Assembly (NCBI RefSeq): GCF_018263855.1
Contig: NZ_CP073318.1
Span: 6,014,001-6,078,000, forward strand
Reading direction: 5' to 3'
Length of the DNA stretch: 64,000 nt
Source: Kutzneria sp. CA-103260
GTDB taxonomy: Bacteria; Actinomycetota; Actinomycetes; Mycobacteriales; Pseudonocardiaceae
Shown: positions 35,831 through 45,623 of the stretch, piece after piece
Layout: the number at the start of each line of letters is the position of its first letter
Position numbering within the stretch: position 1 is the stretch's first letter
The notes under the pieces: generated by a model
The model's input: only the letters and a program-made list of their open reading frames with translations
The model's database searches: none
Told to the model about the DNA's origin: nothing
Made by a program: the position numbers and the translations under genes

Positions 35831-37039
35831 GTGGCAGACCAGAGGTTCGTGATCGTCGGGGCCGGCCTGGCCGGGGCGAAGGCGGCGGAGGCCCTGCGGG
35901 ACCAGGGCTTCACCGGGCAGATCACGCTGATCGGCGACGAGCTGCACCTCCCCTACGAGCGCCCGCCCCTCTCCAAGGATCACCTGGCCGGCCGAGCGGA
36001 CCGGGACAGCATGGCAGTCCATCCGGCGGCCTGGTACACCGACCATCAGGTGGAGCTGGCGCTGGGCATCGGGGTGAGCCGGCTGGACCGGGAGGCCCAC
36101 CGCGTGGACCTGGCCGACGGCAGTTCGCACCGCTACGACAAGCTGCTGCTGGCCACCGGCGCGAGCCCCCGCAAGCCGCCGGTCCCGGGCGCGGACACGC
36201 CGGGAGTGCACTACCTGCGCCGGATCGAGGACTCGGAGTCCATAAAGGACGTGCTGAGGACGGCGTCCCGGCTGGTGGTGGTCGGCGCCGGCTGGATCGG
36301 CCTGGAGGTGACGGCGGCGGCCCGGCAGGCGGGTGTCGCCGTCACGGTGGTGGACTCCTCGCAGCTGCCGCTGCTGCGGGTGCTGGGTCCCGAGGTGGCG
36401 ACGGTTTTCGCTGCCCTGCATCGGGAACACGGCGTGGACTTCCGGTTCGGGGCGAGCGTCGCGCGCATCACCGCGAAGGGCGTGACCCTGGCCGACGGCA
36501 CGGAGATCGCCGCCGACGCAGTGGTGGTCGGTGTCGGCGCCGCACCCAACTCCCAGCTGGCCCAGCGGGCCGGCCTGCACGTGGACAACGGGATCATGGT
36601 CAACGCCGCACTGCGCACCTGCGACCCGGACATCGTGGCCGCCGGCGACGTGGCCAACGCGTTCCATCCGTTGCTGGGCAAGCACATCCGGGTCGAGCAC
36701 TGGGCCAACGCGCGCAGCCAGCCGATCACCGCGGCGGCCACGATGCTGGGCCGCGAGGCCAGCCACCAGGAGCTGCCGTACTTCTTCACCGACCAGTACG
36801 ACCTGGGCATGGAGTACGTCGGCCACGTCGACCCCGGCGGCTACGACGAGGTGGTGTTCCGTGGCGACCCCGCCGGCCGCGAGTTCATCGCCTTCTGGCT
36901 CAAGGAGAACCGGGTCCTGGCCGGCATGAACGTCAACGTCTGGGACGTGGTCGACCCGATCAGGGCCCTGATCGGCCAGCCGGTCGACCCGAAGGCGCTC
37001 AAGGACCCGGACCAGCTGCTCACGGCAGCCGCACAGTGA
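35831..37039 (+). CDS. FAD-dependent ferredoxin reductase
   Basis: This 402-aa protein has the FAD motif GAGLAGAKAAEALR, the NAD(P) motif GAGWIGLEVTAAARQ and the flavin-contacting CDPDIVAAGDVAN. A reductase-type C-terminal domain follows (about residues 320-400). It is of the putidaredoxin/rubredoxin reductase type that supplies electrons through a ferredoxin to P450 or dioxygenase systems. It could serve the P450 at 10554, although it is 24 kb away and no ferredoxin is adjacent (inference). GTG 35831 is preceded by GGGAG. Its end overlaps the convergent histidine kinase by 20 bp. Confidence 0.9.
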   Translation: MADQRFVIVGAGLAGAKAAEALRDQGFTGQITLIGDELHLPYERPPLSKDHLAGRADRDSMAVHPAAWYTDHQVELALGIGVSRLDREAHRVDLADGSSHRYDKLLLATGASPRKPPVPGADTPGVHYLRRIEDSESIKDVLRTASRLVVVGAGWIGLEVTAAARQAGVAVTVVDSSQLPLLRVLGPEVATVFAALHREHGVDFRFGASVARITAKGVTLADGTEIAADAVVVGVGAAPNSQLAQRAGLHVDNGIMVNAALRTCDPDIVAAGDVANAFHPLLGKHIRVEHWANARSQPITAAATMLGREASHQELPYFFTDQYDLGMEYVGHVDPGGYDEVVFRGDPAGREFIAFWLKENRVLAGMNVNVWDVVDPIRALIGQPVDPKALKDPDQLLTAAAQ

Positions 37040-38135
37040 CCTCCAGCCCACCGTCGGCCCGAGCCTGAGCCGAGGCCCGGCCGCCGTGGGCGGCGGCGAC
37101 CGACCGCACGATCGAAAGCCCTAGACCCGAGTGCGCGCTGTCGGTCCGGTCGCCGGGGCCACGGTGGAAGGGTTCGAACAAAGCGTCCACGGTGGACTCT
37201 TCGATCACCGGCCCGGTGTTGCGCACGACCAGCGCGGGCGTGTCGGCGACCTCGACGCGAACCCAGCCGCCGGGCCGGTTGTAGGTGACGGCGTTGTCGA
37301 TCAGGTTGACGATCAGCCGTTCCAGCAGCACCGGATCACCGGCGACGGTCCGCGGCACGGCCACCACCTCAACCCCGGGGAAACCCTCGACAACCGTCTC
37401 CACCAAGTGATCCAGCCGGACCGGCGTACGGTCGGCCAGGCCCCGATCGCTGCGGGCCAGCACCAGCAGCCCTTCCAACACCCGTTCGGTACGGGCATTG
37501 GCGTCGAGCAACCGGGTGCCGAGCAGCCGGGTCTGCGCCGGCACGTCGTCGCCGAGCAGCGCGACCTCGATCAGAGTCCGTTGCAGGGCAAGGGGTGTGC
37601 GCAGCTCGTGAGAGGCGTTGGCGACGAACCTCCGTTGGCTGTCGAAGGATCCGGACAGCCGGTCGAGCATGCCGTCGAAGGTGTCGGCCAACTCCTTGAG
37701 CTCGTCCTCGGGTCCGACGAGCTTGATCCGGCGACCGAGGTCCTCGGCGCCGAGCCGGCGCGCGGTGGCGGTGATGTCGTGCAGCGGGCGCAGCACCCGG
37801 CGGGCGACGAACCAGCCGAGCACCACGGCCAGCGCGGCGGTGATCAGCAGCGCGGCCCCGGACTGGACCAGCAGCGTGGTGAGCGTGGACGAGCGGTACG
37901 CGGCCAGCGAGTCGATGACTTTGGTGTCCATCGGCGTTGCCGGCACGGCTGGCACGGTGTCGGCGGGCGTGCCCAGGTACGCCGGCACCTGCATGACGGT
38001 GTCGGCAAAGCTCGCGGGAGAGGGCAGGGTCTGGCTCACCAGCAGGTAGACGATGACCACCAGCACGATCCCGGAAAGCAGGAACATCCCGCCGTACAAA
38101 GCGGTGAGCCGGGCCCGCACCGACAGCGGCCTCAT
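37020..38135 (-). CDS. Sensor histidine kinase
   Basis: This 371-aa protein has a first membrane helix (about residues 15-35), an extracytoplasmic loop of about 55 residues with several Pro/Thr repeats, a second helix and a HAMP domain. The phosphoacceptor motif is NASHELRTPL with His176, followed by the N box LIVNLIDNAVTYN and the G box HSGLGLSIVRS. ATG 38135 overlaps the response-regulator stop (ATGA). It is divergent from the lipoprotein/ABC operon, which it probably controls in response to an envelope signal. Confidence 0.92.
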   Translation of the reverse strand: MRPLSVRARLTALYGGMFLLSGIVLVVIVYLLVSQTLPSPASFADTVMQVPAYLGTPADTVPAVPATPMDTKVIDSLAAYRSSTLTTLLVQSGAALLITAALAVVLGWFVARRVLRPLHDITATARRLGAEDLGRRIKLVGPEDELKELADTFDGMLDRLSGSFDSQRRFVANASHELRTPLALQRTLIEVALLGDDVPAQTRLLGTRLLDANARTERVLEGLLVLARSDRGLADRTPVRLDHLVETVVEGFPGVEVVAVPRTVAGDPVLLERLIVNLIDNAVTYNRPGGWVRVEVADTPALVVRNTGPVIEESTVDALFEPFHRGPGDRTDSAHSGLGLSIVRSVAAAHGGRASAQARADGGLEVTVRLP

Positions 38136-38791
38136 GCGCCGAACCGGTAGCCGGCGCCGGGCACGGTCTCGATCAGCGGCGGATCGCCGAGTTTGCGGCG
38201 CAGCGTCATCACGGCCATCCGCACCGCGTTGGTGAACGGATCGGCGTGCTCGTCCCAGGCCTTCTCCAACAGCGATTCCACGCTGACCACGGTGCCGTCG
38301 GCCCGCATCAGAACCCGGAGCACGGCGAACTCCTTGGGCGACAACGGCAGGAACCGGCCATCCCGGGAGGCCTGGTGCCGCGGCAGGTCGAGCACCACGC
38401 CGTGGGCGGCCAGCACCGGCGGCAGCGCGGGCCGGGCCCGTCGGCCCAACGCCTGCACCCGGGCCACCAACTCGCTGAACGCGAACGGTTTGGTGAGGTA
38501 GTCGTCGGCTCCGAGGCCCAGCCCCTCGACCCGGTCGGAGACGTCGCCGGCCGCGGTGACCATGAGCACCCGGATCTCGCCGCCGGCCGCGATGACCGCG
38601 GCGCACACCTCGTCGCCGGAGACGTCGGGCAGGTCGCGGTCCAGCACCACCACGTCGTACTCGTGCACACCGACCCGCTCCAGGGCGCATTCCCCGCCGT
38701 AGCAGACATCGACCGCCATCGCGAACTTGCGCAGCCCCTCGGCGATCGAGTCCGCCAGCAACCGCTCGTCCTCCACCACCAGCACTCGCAC
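38132..38791 (-). CDS. OmpR/PhoB-family response regulator
   Basis: This 219-aa protein has a receiver domain with acidic pocket ED (7-8), phospho-acceptor Asp51 (VVLDRDLPD) and the conserved Lys in YLTKPF. A C-terminal winged helix follows, ending with the family signature VPGAGYRFGA. The start at GTG 38791 has TAGCAT exactly 6 nt upstream (38803-38798 on the reverse strand) and no ribosome site, a leaderless start. The tandem GGATAAACG sites at 38813-38832 just behind that promoter suggest autoregulation and control of the divergent operon. Confidence 0.92.
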   Translation of the reverse strand: MRVLVVEDERLLADSIAEGLRKFAMAVDVCYGGECALERVGVHEYDVVVLDRDLPDVSGDEVCAAVIAAGGEIRVLMVTAAGDVSDRVEGLGLGADDYLTKPFAFSELVARVQALGRRARPALPPVLAAHGVVLDLPRHQASRDGRFLPLSPKEFAVLRVLMRADGTVVSVESLLEKAWDEHADPFTNAVRMAVMTLRRKLGDPPLIETVPGAGYRFGA

Positions 38792-38812
38792 GACCCGATG
38801 CTAGGCAGCCGG

Positions 38813-38832
38813 GGATAAACGTCGGATAAACG
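38813..38832. promoter_or_regulatory. Tandem 11-bp-spaced response-regulator sites
   Basis: GGATAAACG occurs at 38813-38821 and again at 38824-38832, exactly 11 bp apart, one helical turn. This is the usual binding layout for OmpR-family dimers. It sits in the 113-bp divergent region between the response-regulator gene and the lipoprotein gene. A related inverted copy (CGCTTATC) lies at 38838. Confidence 0.65.
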
Positions 38833-38904
38833 CTCTCGCTTATCGGTTCCGGATCACTCGATCGGTACTTCTGGACTGGTCCTGAACCAACCCGAGGGAG
38901 TGTC

Positions 38905-39411
38905 ATGCGCAAACCCATCATGCTGCTCGGCGGCGCGGCGATCGTGCTGCTGCTGGCCGGCTGCGGCGGCGGCGACAACGGAAGCACCGTGGCCTCGCTG
39001 TCGTCGCCGAACACGAGCAGCAGTGCCGCGCCCGCGGCCGGCGACAGCGGCTCGGGCAAGGGCGCCGATCTCGACCAGTACCGGAAGTACGCGAAGTGCA
39101 TGCGCGACCACGGTTACGACATGAAGGACCCGGATCCCAACAGCAACTCGGTGGCCGCCATCAACCCGAACGACCCCAAGTTCGCGCCGGCCGAGCAGGC
39201 GTGCAAGTCGGTGGAGCCGACCGGCGGCGGCCCCGGCCCGGACGACCCGCAGGTGCGGGACAAGATGCTGAAGTACGCCAAGTGCATGCGCGACCACGGC
39301 TACGACATGAAAGACCCAAAGCCGGGCGAGGGTCTTACGCTGCCGATGGGCGGCTCTGGCGACCAGAAGCTCGACGCCGCGTCCAAGGCCTGTGGGCCGA
39401 TCCTGAAATGA
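38905..39411 (+). CDS. Lipoprotein with two repeats of a Cys motif
   Basis: This 168-aa precursor has a lipoprotein signal ending in the lipobox LLAGC (Cys at about residue 20) and then a Ser/Ala/Gly linker. The folded part contains KYAKCMRDHGYDMKDP twice, about 60 residues apart, each trailed by a second Cys (EQACKS and SKACGP), so it is a tandem duplication probably with two disulfides. I do not know its function. Its position before the adaptor and MacB-type transporter, with an ATGA overlap into the adaptor, suggests a surface subunit or signal partner of that exporter. Confidence 0.82.
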   Translation: MRKPIMLLGGAAIVLLLAGCGGGDNGSTVASLSSPNTSSSAAPAAGDSGSGKGADLDQYRKYAKCMRDHGYDMKDPDPNSNSVAAINPNDPKFAPAEQACKSVEPTGGGPGPDDPQVRDKMLKYAKCMRDHGYDMKDPKPGEGLTLPMGGSGDQKLDAASKACGPILK

Positions 39412-40489
39412 CCAGGTCCGAGCAGAAAAGGCGGGGTCGCCGGACCCGGTGGCTCGTCGGCGCGACCGTGCTGGTGGTCGTGCTGGGCACGGGATCGGTA
39501 GTGGTGCTGGCGCAGGCGTCGGAGGCGGGCACGCCGCCGACTCCTCCCCCGCCGGTCGCCACCGCCACCGTCACCAAGACCGATCTGAGCGAGCAGGAGA
39601 GCGCCGACGGCACGCTGGGCTACGGCGCCGAGTCGGACGTGACCGGGCGCAAGCCCGGCACGATCACCTGGCTGCCGCCGGTCGGCTCGGCGGTCAACCG
39701 GGGCCAGCAGGTGTACGGCGTCGACGCCGCCCCGGTGGTGCTGTTCTACGGAATCCTGCCGTTCTACCGGGATCTGTCGGCCGGCGTTGCCGACGGCCCG
39801 GACGTCAAGGAGCTGGAGGAGAACCTCGCGGCGCTGGGCTACACCGGATTCGGCACGCCGGACACCAAGTTCACCGCCGCCACCGCGGCCGCGCTGAAGA
39901 GATGGCAGAAGGCGCAAGGACTTCCGCAGACCGGCACGTTCAGCCCGGGCGACGTGGTCCTCGCCGCCGGCCCGGTCCGCGTCTCCACGGTGACGGCCCA
40001 GCTCGGCGGCGCGGCCCAGGGTCCGGTGGTCAAGACGACCGGCACCAGCCGGGTCGTGCAGGTGAAACTCGATGTGGCCAAACAGGATCTGGCCAAGGTC
40101 GGGGACAAGGTCAGTGTCGACGTCAACGGCGGCAGCAGCACCGGGAGGGTCGTCGACGTGGGGCACAACGCCGTGCCGGACAAGGATTCCAGCGGCCAAC
40201 CCAACGGCAGGTCGGTCATCACCGTCACGGTCACGCTGGACGACCCGAACGCCGGCGGCGGCCTCGACTCCGCGCCGGTGACCGTGCACTTCGTCAAGGA
40301 CGTGCACAAGGACGTGCTGGTGGTGCCGGTCGGCGCCTTGCTCGCGCTGCGGGAGGGCGGCTACGCCCTGGAAGTCGAGCAGAACGGCCAGCGGCATCTG
40401 GTGCCGGTGCAGACCGGGCTGTTCTCCGGCGGCCAGGTCGAGGTGTCCGGTGCTGGGCTGTCGGCCGGCACGAAGGTGGTGACGACTTC

Positions 40490-40493
<4 letters not shown>
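39408..40493 (+). CDS. Membrane-fusion/adaptor protein with peptidoglycan-binding domain
   Basis: This 361-aa protein has an N-terminal membrane anchor (about residues 15-37) and a barrel-sandwich segment including LPPVGSAVNRGQQVYGV. Residues about 125-175 resemble a PG_binding_1 domain (VKELEENLAALGYTG, then TAAALKRWQKAQGL). The C-terminal half has the beta-barrel of HlyD/MacA-type adaptors (VVPVGALLALREGG). It should link the MacB-like transporter to the cell wall in this Gram-positive envelope. The next gene starts inside its stop (GTGA at 40490). Confidence 0.87.
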
Positions 40494-41172
<679 letters not shown>

Positions 41173-41176
<4 letters not shown>

Positions 41177-42405
41177 TCACCCAGAGCCTGTCAACCCAGA
41201 GCCTGTCAACGCTGCCGGAGGCGTCCCGTCTCCCCGCGACGGACGTGCTGACCCTTGGGGCGCATGGCATGCGGACCCGGCCGATGCGGGCTGTGCTGTC
41301 GGCGCTGGGCATCGCCATCGGCGTGGCGGCGATGGTCGCCGTGTTGGCGGTGCCCGCGTCCAGCGCGCAGGCGCTGCACGACAAGCTCGCGGCGCTGGGC
41401 CCGAACCTGCTCACCGCGACGCAGGGGCAGTCGCTGACCGGCGGCAAGGCCCAGCTGCCGGCGGACGCCGTCGCCATGGTCAAGCGGATCGGCCCGGTCA
41501 TCGGCGCCGCCGCGACCGGGCTGGTGCCGAACACCACGATCCGCCGTTCGGACAGGATCTCGGCGGAGGAGACGTCCGGGGTGTCGGTGCTGACGGCCGA
41601 TCCCACCCTGCTGGACGTGATCGGCGGCCACCTGCACAGCGGCTCGTTCCTCACCGCCGCCAACGAGAACTTCCCGGTGGCGGTGCTGGGGGCGGTCGCC
41701 GCCAGCCGGCTGGGCATCGACCACGTGGACCCGGCCCATCCGACCCAGGTCTACCTGGGCGGGCAGTGGTTCACGGTGGTCGGCGTGCTGGACTCGATGC
41801 CGCTGGCCCCGGAGATCGAGCGGTCGGCGCTGGTGGGCAAGTCCACCGCGCGGGCGCTGCTCGGCTTCGACGGGCATCCCACAACCGTCTACGTGAAGGC
41901 GGCCGAATCCGCGGTCGCCGACGTGCGGGCGGTGCTCGGCGCGACGATCAACCCGGAGTCGCCGCTCGGGGTCGCCGTGCAGCGGCCGTCCGAGCTGTTG
42001 GAGGCCCAGGCGCTGACCCAGGACACCTACAGCGCGCTGTTCCTGGGCCTGGGCGGGATCGCGTTGCTGGTCGGCGGGGTCGGGGTGGCCAACACCATGG
42101 TCATCTCGGTGCTGGAGCGCCGCCGCGAGATCGGCCTGCGCCGGGCGCTGGGCGCGACCAGACGCCAGATCCGCGGCCAGTTCCTGGCCGAATCGGTGCT
42201 GCTGTCCGGGCTCGGCGGCCTGGTCGGCGTGCTGATCGGGGTGCTGGTGACGGCCGGCTACGCCCTGTCCCAGGGCTGGCCGGCGATCCTGCCACCCCAG
42301 GCGCTGCTGGGCGGCGTCGCGATATCCGCGCTGGTCGGGGCGGTCGCCGGGGCGTACCCGGCGATGCGTGCGGCGCGGCTGCCACCGACGCAAGCCCTCG
42401 CCTGA
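41173..42405 (+). CDS. MacB/FtsX-type ABC permease
   Basis: This 410-aa protein has one N-terminal helix (about residues 37-58), a large extracytoplasmic domain of about 220 residues and three C-terminal helices in an FtsX domain (VISVLERRREIGLRRALGA is the coupling helix). This is the MacB fold, which moves substrates by mechanical coupling. The first residues contain QSLSTQSLST from a 15-bp tandem duplication. It ends the operon; a hairpin follows at 42410. The substrate may be an antibiotic, peptide or lipid. Confidence 0.92.
41181..41210. repeat. 15-bp tandem duplication in the permease N-terminus
   Basis: CCAGAGCCTGTCAAC occurs twice without a gap and is in frame, adding QSLST. It is short and possibly recent, and the count may vary between strains. 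Confidence 0.75.
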
Positions 42406-42409
42406 AAGC

Positions 42410-42450
42410 CCGTGGGGGACCTGCCGCACTCCCATGGCGGTCCCCCACGG
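42410..42450 (+). terminator. Terminator of the lipoprotein/ABC operon
   Basis: CCGTGGGGGACC (42410-42421) pairs with GGTCCCCCACGG (42439-42450) around a 17-nt loop. It begins 5 bp after the permease stop codon. Confidence 0.7.
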
Positions 42451-42465
42451 CGCACCCCTTTCGAC

Positions 42466-42518
42466 GTCATGAAGGGCCCCATCCTGCCGTTGAACGTCAG
42501 GATGGGGCCCTTCACGAC
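42466..42518. repeat. Palindromic element, copy A (AAGGGCCCC family)
   Basis: GTCATGAAGGGCCCCATCCT and the next base (42466-42486) are inverted at 42498-42518 with one mismatch and an 11-nt centre. A close relative lies at 51134-51184 with the same core. This copy touches the stop codon of the hydrogenase gene (42520). It could terminate transcription from both sides. Confidence 0.8.
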
Positions 42519-42519
42519 G

Positions 42520-43479
<960 letters not shown>

Positions 43480-43496
43480 CGGAGAAAATCCCTGGT

Positions 43497-43955
43497 GTGA
43501 TCGAGGTGCTCCCGCTCGAGGTGCGCACCCGCTTGTTCCCGGCGCGGCCGGCAGCGGTGCCGGAGATCCGCGACTTCATCCGCCAGTGCACGGCCGAGGC
43601 GCCGCTGAGCGAGGCCGACGGCCGCGAGGTGTCCAGGGCGGTGTTCCGGGCCCTGCTGGACTCGGCCGGCCCGGCCGGCGCGATCCAGATCTCCTGCCGC
43701 ACCTATCCCGACTACTTCGAGTTCGACGTCCTGCACGCGGTGGCCGAGCCGCCGCAGCCGGAGGCGGTGCGCGACAGCTTCGCCGACTGGATCACGGAGA
43801 CGCTGCGCCGGGAGGGCCTGTCCCGCGAGGCCGTGGCCCGTGAGCTGGGCGTCTCGGCGAAGACGGTGAGCCGTTGGGTCGGCGGCGAGACCGAGCCCCG
43901 GATGCGGGAGCTGCGCCGGATCCAGGAGCGGTTCGGCGCTGTGCGTCTGAACTGA
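43497..43955 (+). CDS. XRE-type regulator with an N-terminal ATPase-like domain
   Basis: This 152-aa protein has an N-terminal part (residues about 18-80) resembling a degenerate RsbW-like kinase fold (VPEIRDFIRQC, then EVSRAVFRALLDSAG). The C-terminal helix-turn-helix is clear (LSREAVARELGVSAKTVSRWVGG). GTG 43497 is preceded by GGAGAAA. It is divergent from the hydrogenase small-subunit gene with 17 bp between starts, so it is probably that gene's regulator. Its last four codons are part of an 18-bp tandem repeat. Confidence 0.72.
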   Translation: MIEVLPLEVRTRLFPARPAAVPEIRDFIRQCTAEAPLSEADGREVSRAVFRALLDSAGPAGAIQISCRTYPDYFEFDVLHAVAEPPQPEAVRDSFADWITETLRREGLSREAVARELGVSAKTVSRWVGGETEPRMRELRRIQERFGAVRLN

Positions 43956-43996
43956 ACGGGGCGTCTGAACTGAACGGGGCGTCTGAACTGAACGGG
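43943..43996. repeat. Three perfect 18-bp tandem repeats
   Basis: GCGTCTGAACTGAACGGG occurs at 43943, 43961 and 43979 without gaps. The first copy supplies the last residues and stop codon (TGA 43953-43955) of the XRE gene; the rest lies before the convergent MEDS gene end at 44014. Copy number may vary between strains. Confidence 0.88.
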
Positions 43997-44013
43997 CCGC
44001 CCGAGCTGACCGG

Positions 44014-44931
44014 TCACACACCGAAAGCCTCCGCCGCGCGATGTCCCGGCACCGCCAGCTCGACGGTGCAGCCGCCGGCGTCGGAGCTGACGTCCAGCCA
44101 CTCGCAGATCTGGTTGGTCAGCCACAGCGCGTCGCCGTGCCGGAAGCCGACGAACGGGTACAGGGCCAGCGACTGGTCGCTGTGCAGGGTGCACACGACC
44201 CGGCCGGCCGCCGCCCGTACCCACACCGAGACGCAGGTGACGCCGTGCCCCAGCAGGTACGTGATCGACTCACCGACCGCGATGCCGAAAGTGGCCACGT
44301 CGTCCTCCGACCGCAGCAACGGCGTGGCGCGATCCAGCACGTACCGCCGAACGGCGGCCAGATCGCCGTCGAAGTGGAAGACGTCGGCGGCGACGTCGAG
44401 CGCGCCGGCGGTGCGGTGCGTGCGGACGAAGTCGGCCGGCGCCATGAACTGCGGCGACGGCCCGGCCGCAGCGCCCACGACCAGCTCCGGGTGGGTGCGG
44501 CACGCGTCCTCGGCGATGCCCGGGGCCACGATTCTGGTGTCGTACGGGCAGATCAGCCGGATGTCAGCGTCGGCCAGCACCACGTTGAGGCCGGCCTCCA
44601 TGCGCTGCCAGGCCTCGATCTCGCGGCGGGAGCGGCCGGTCCACATCGGCTCGGCGATGACCCGCACCGCCTCGTGGTGCCGGTTCCAGTACTCGTGGAT
44701 GGCCGTGGCCCGCTGCGGCGGGCGGCGGCCGAAGTAGGCCGCCTCGGCGTAGTCGACGCCGTCGGCCTCCGGCCCCATCGCCTCATGCAGCAGCTCCAGG
44801 TTGGCCGAGGTGGTGGCGACCAGCACCGGCTCGCCACGGGCCAGTCCATCGCGTACGAACGGCACCGCCATCGCGAGGAATTCCGCGTCGCTGCCGTAGA
44901 GACAACCCTGGTGACGTAAGCCCGATGCCAT
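44014..44931 (-). CDS. MEDS-domain sensor / anti-sigma regulatory ATPase-like protein
   Basis: This 305-aa protein has an N-terminal MEDS-type domain (HQGCLYGSDAEFLAMAVPFV, then EYWNRHHEAVRVIAEPMW). The C-terminal HATPase_c_2/RsbW-like domain has VGESITYLLGHGVTCVSVWV and a degenerate G box. Such proteins act as cytoplasmic sensors that bind anti-anti-sigma factors or kinases. ATG 44931 has only a weak GGTGA upstream. It is encoded alone; the partner is unknown. Confidence 0.8.
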   Translation of the reverse strand: MASGLRHQGCLYGSDAEFLAMAVPFVRDGLARGEPVLVATTSANLELLHEAMGPEADGVDYAEAAYFGRRPPQRATAIHEYWNRHHEAVRVIAEPMWTGRSRREIEAWQRMEAGLNVVLADADIRLICPYDTRIVAPGIAEDACRTHPELVVGAAAGPSPQFMAPADFVRTHRTAGALDVAADVFHFDGDLAAVRRYVLDRATPLLRSEDDVATFGIAVGESITYLLGHGVTCVSVWVRAAAGRVVCTLHSDQSLALYPFVGFRHGDALWLTNQICEWLDVSSDAGGCTVELAVPGHRAAEAFGV

Positions 44932-45025
44932 TTCACCGCCCGGTTCGTTACCCGGGGAGAGTACCCGTCGAGCAGGGCGAACGGAATTGTCCGGACCATC
45001 GGTCCCACACCGGACACAATTGTCC

Positions 45026-45568
45026 CTACACGACGATGGTGTGCTCGATGACGCGGTATTCGGCCGAGGCGCCGCGCCGCACGAAATGCTTGTCGACGAG
45101 CAACCGACGCAGCACCGCCGGGTCGCCGGCCGGGGCCAGCCGGTCGTTGACCTCGGCCTCGGTGAGCGTGCGGTCGTCGGGCAGCAGCGTGCACAGCGCG
45201 ACCGCCATCGCATCCAGGTCCTCGGGCCGCTTGGGCAGCGACTGGATCCGGCCGCGCACCAGGTAGCGGCGCAATGACGAGTCCGGCGGGATGGCCCTGG
45301 CCAGAGCGGTGGCCTCAACCACGGCACTGGCCAGCCCGGCCAGCGGGGACAGGTCGGCGATGAGCTGGCCGCGGACCGTGCGGAGCAGGCCGGCTTCGGT
45401 CAGGCGGCCGATCTCCTTGGTCAGCACCTTCATGTCGAAGCCCAGCTCGCCGAGCACCACCGGCACCCGCCGCTCGTTGCGCTCGGAGACGGCGGCGAGA
45501 ATGGCCAGCCGGGTCGGATTGGACAACGCCTGCAACGCGGCGGCCGCCGCACTCAGTTCCGCGGACAC
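45026..45568 (-). CDS. ArsR-like winged-helix regulator with DUF2087 domain
   Basis: This 180-aa protein has an N-terminal winged helix (LQALSNPTRLAILAAV, then MKVLTKEIGRLTEAGLL) and a C-terminal DUF2087 domain (LPKRPEDLDAMAVALC, then VNDRLAPAGDPAVLRRLLVD). I see no clear metal-binding cysteines. GTG 45568 has TACCCT exactly 6 nt upstream (45580-45575 on the reverse strand) and no ribosome site, a leaderless start. It is divergent from the methyltransferase gene by 55 bp, so mutual control is possible. Confidence 0.8.
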   Translation of the reverse strand: MSAELSAAAAALQALSNPTRLAILAAVSERNERRVPVVLGELGFDMKVLTKEIGRLTEAGLLRTVRGQLIADLSPLAGLASAVVEATALARAIPPDSSLRRYLVRGRIQSLPKRPEDLDAMAVALCTLLPDDRTLTEAEVNDRLAPAGDPAVLRRLLVDKHFVRRGASAEYRVIEHTIVV

Positions 45569-45623
45569 CGCCGGAGGGTAGCCCTGGCGCGGCCGGCGAC
45601 GCCGCTCAATTACCGTGCACACC

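Noticed and set aside
37020..39101. Possible fused histidine kinase/response regulator protein
   Set aside because: The frame is open through both genes, but each has its own start, overlapping by ATGA, and the receiver domain is in another frame.
43874..44737. Plus-strand frame with SELNGA repeats
   Set aside because: Created by the 18-bp tandem repeat and antisense to the MEDS gene; no start site or domain.
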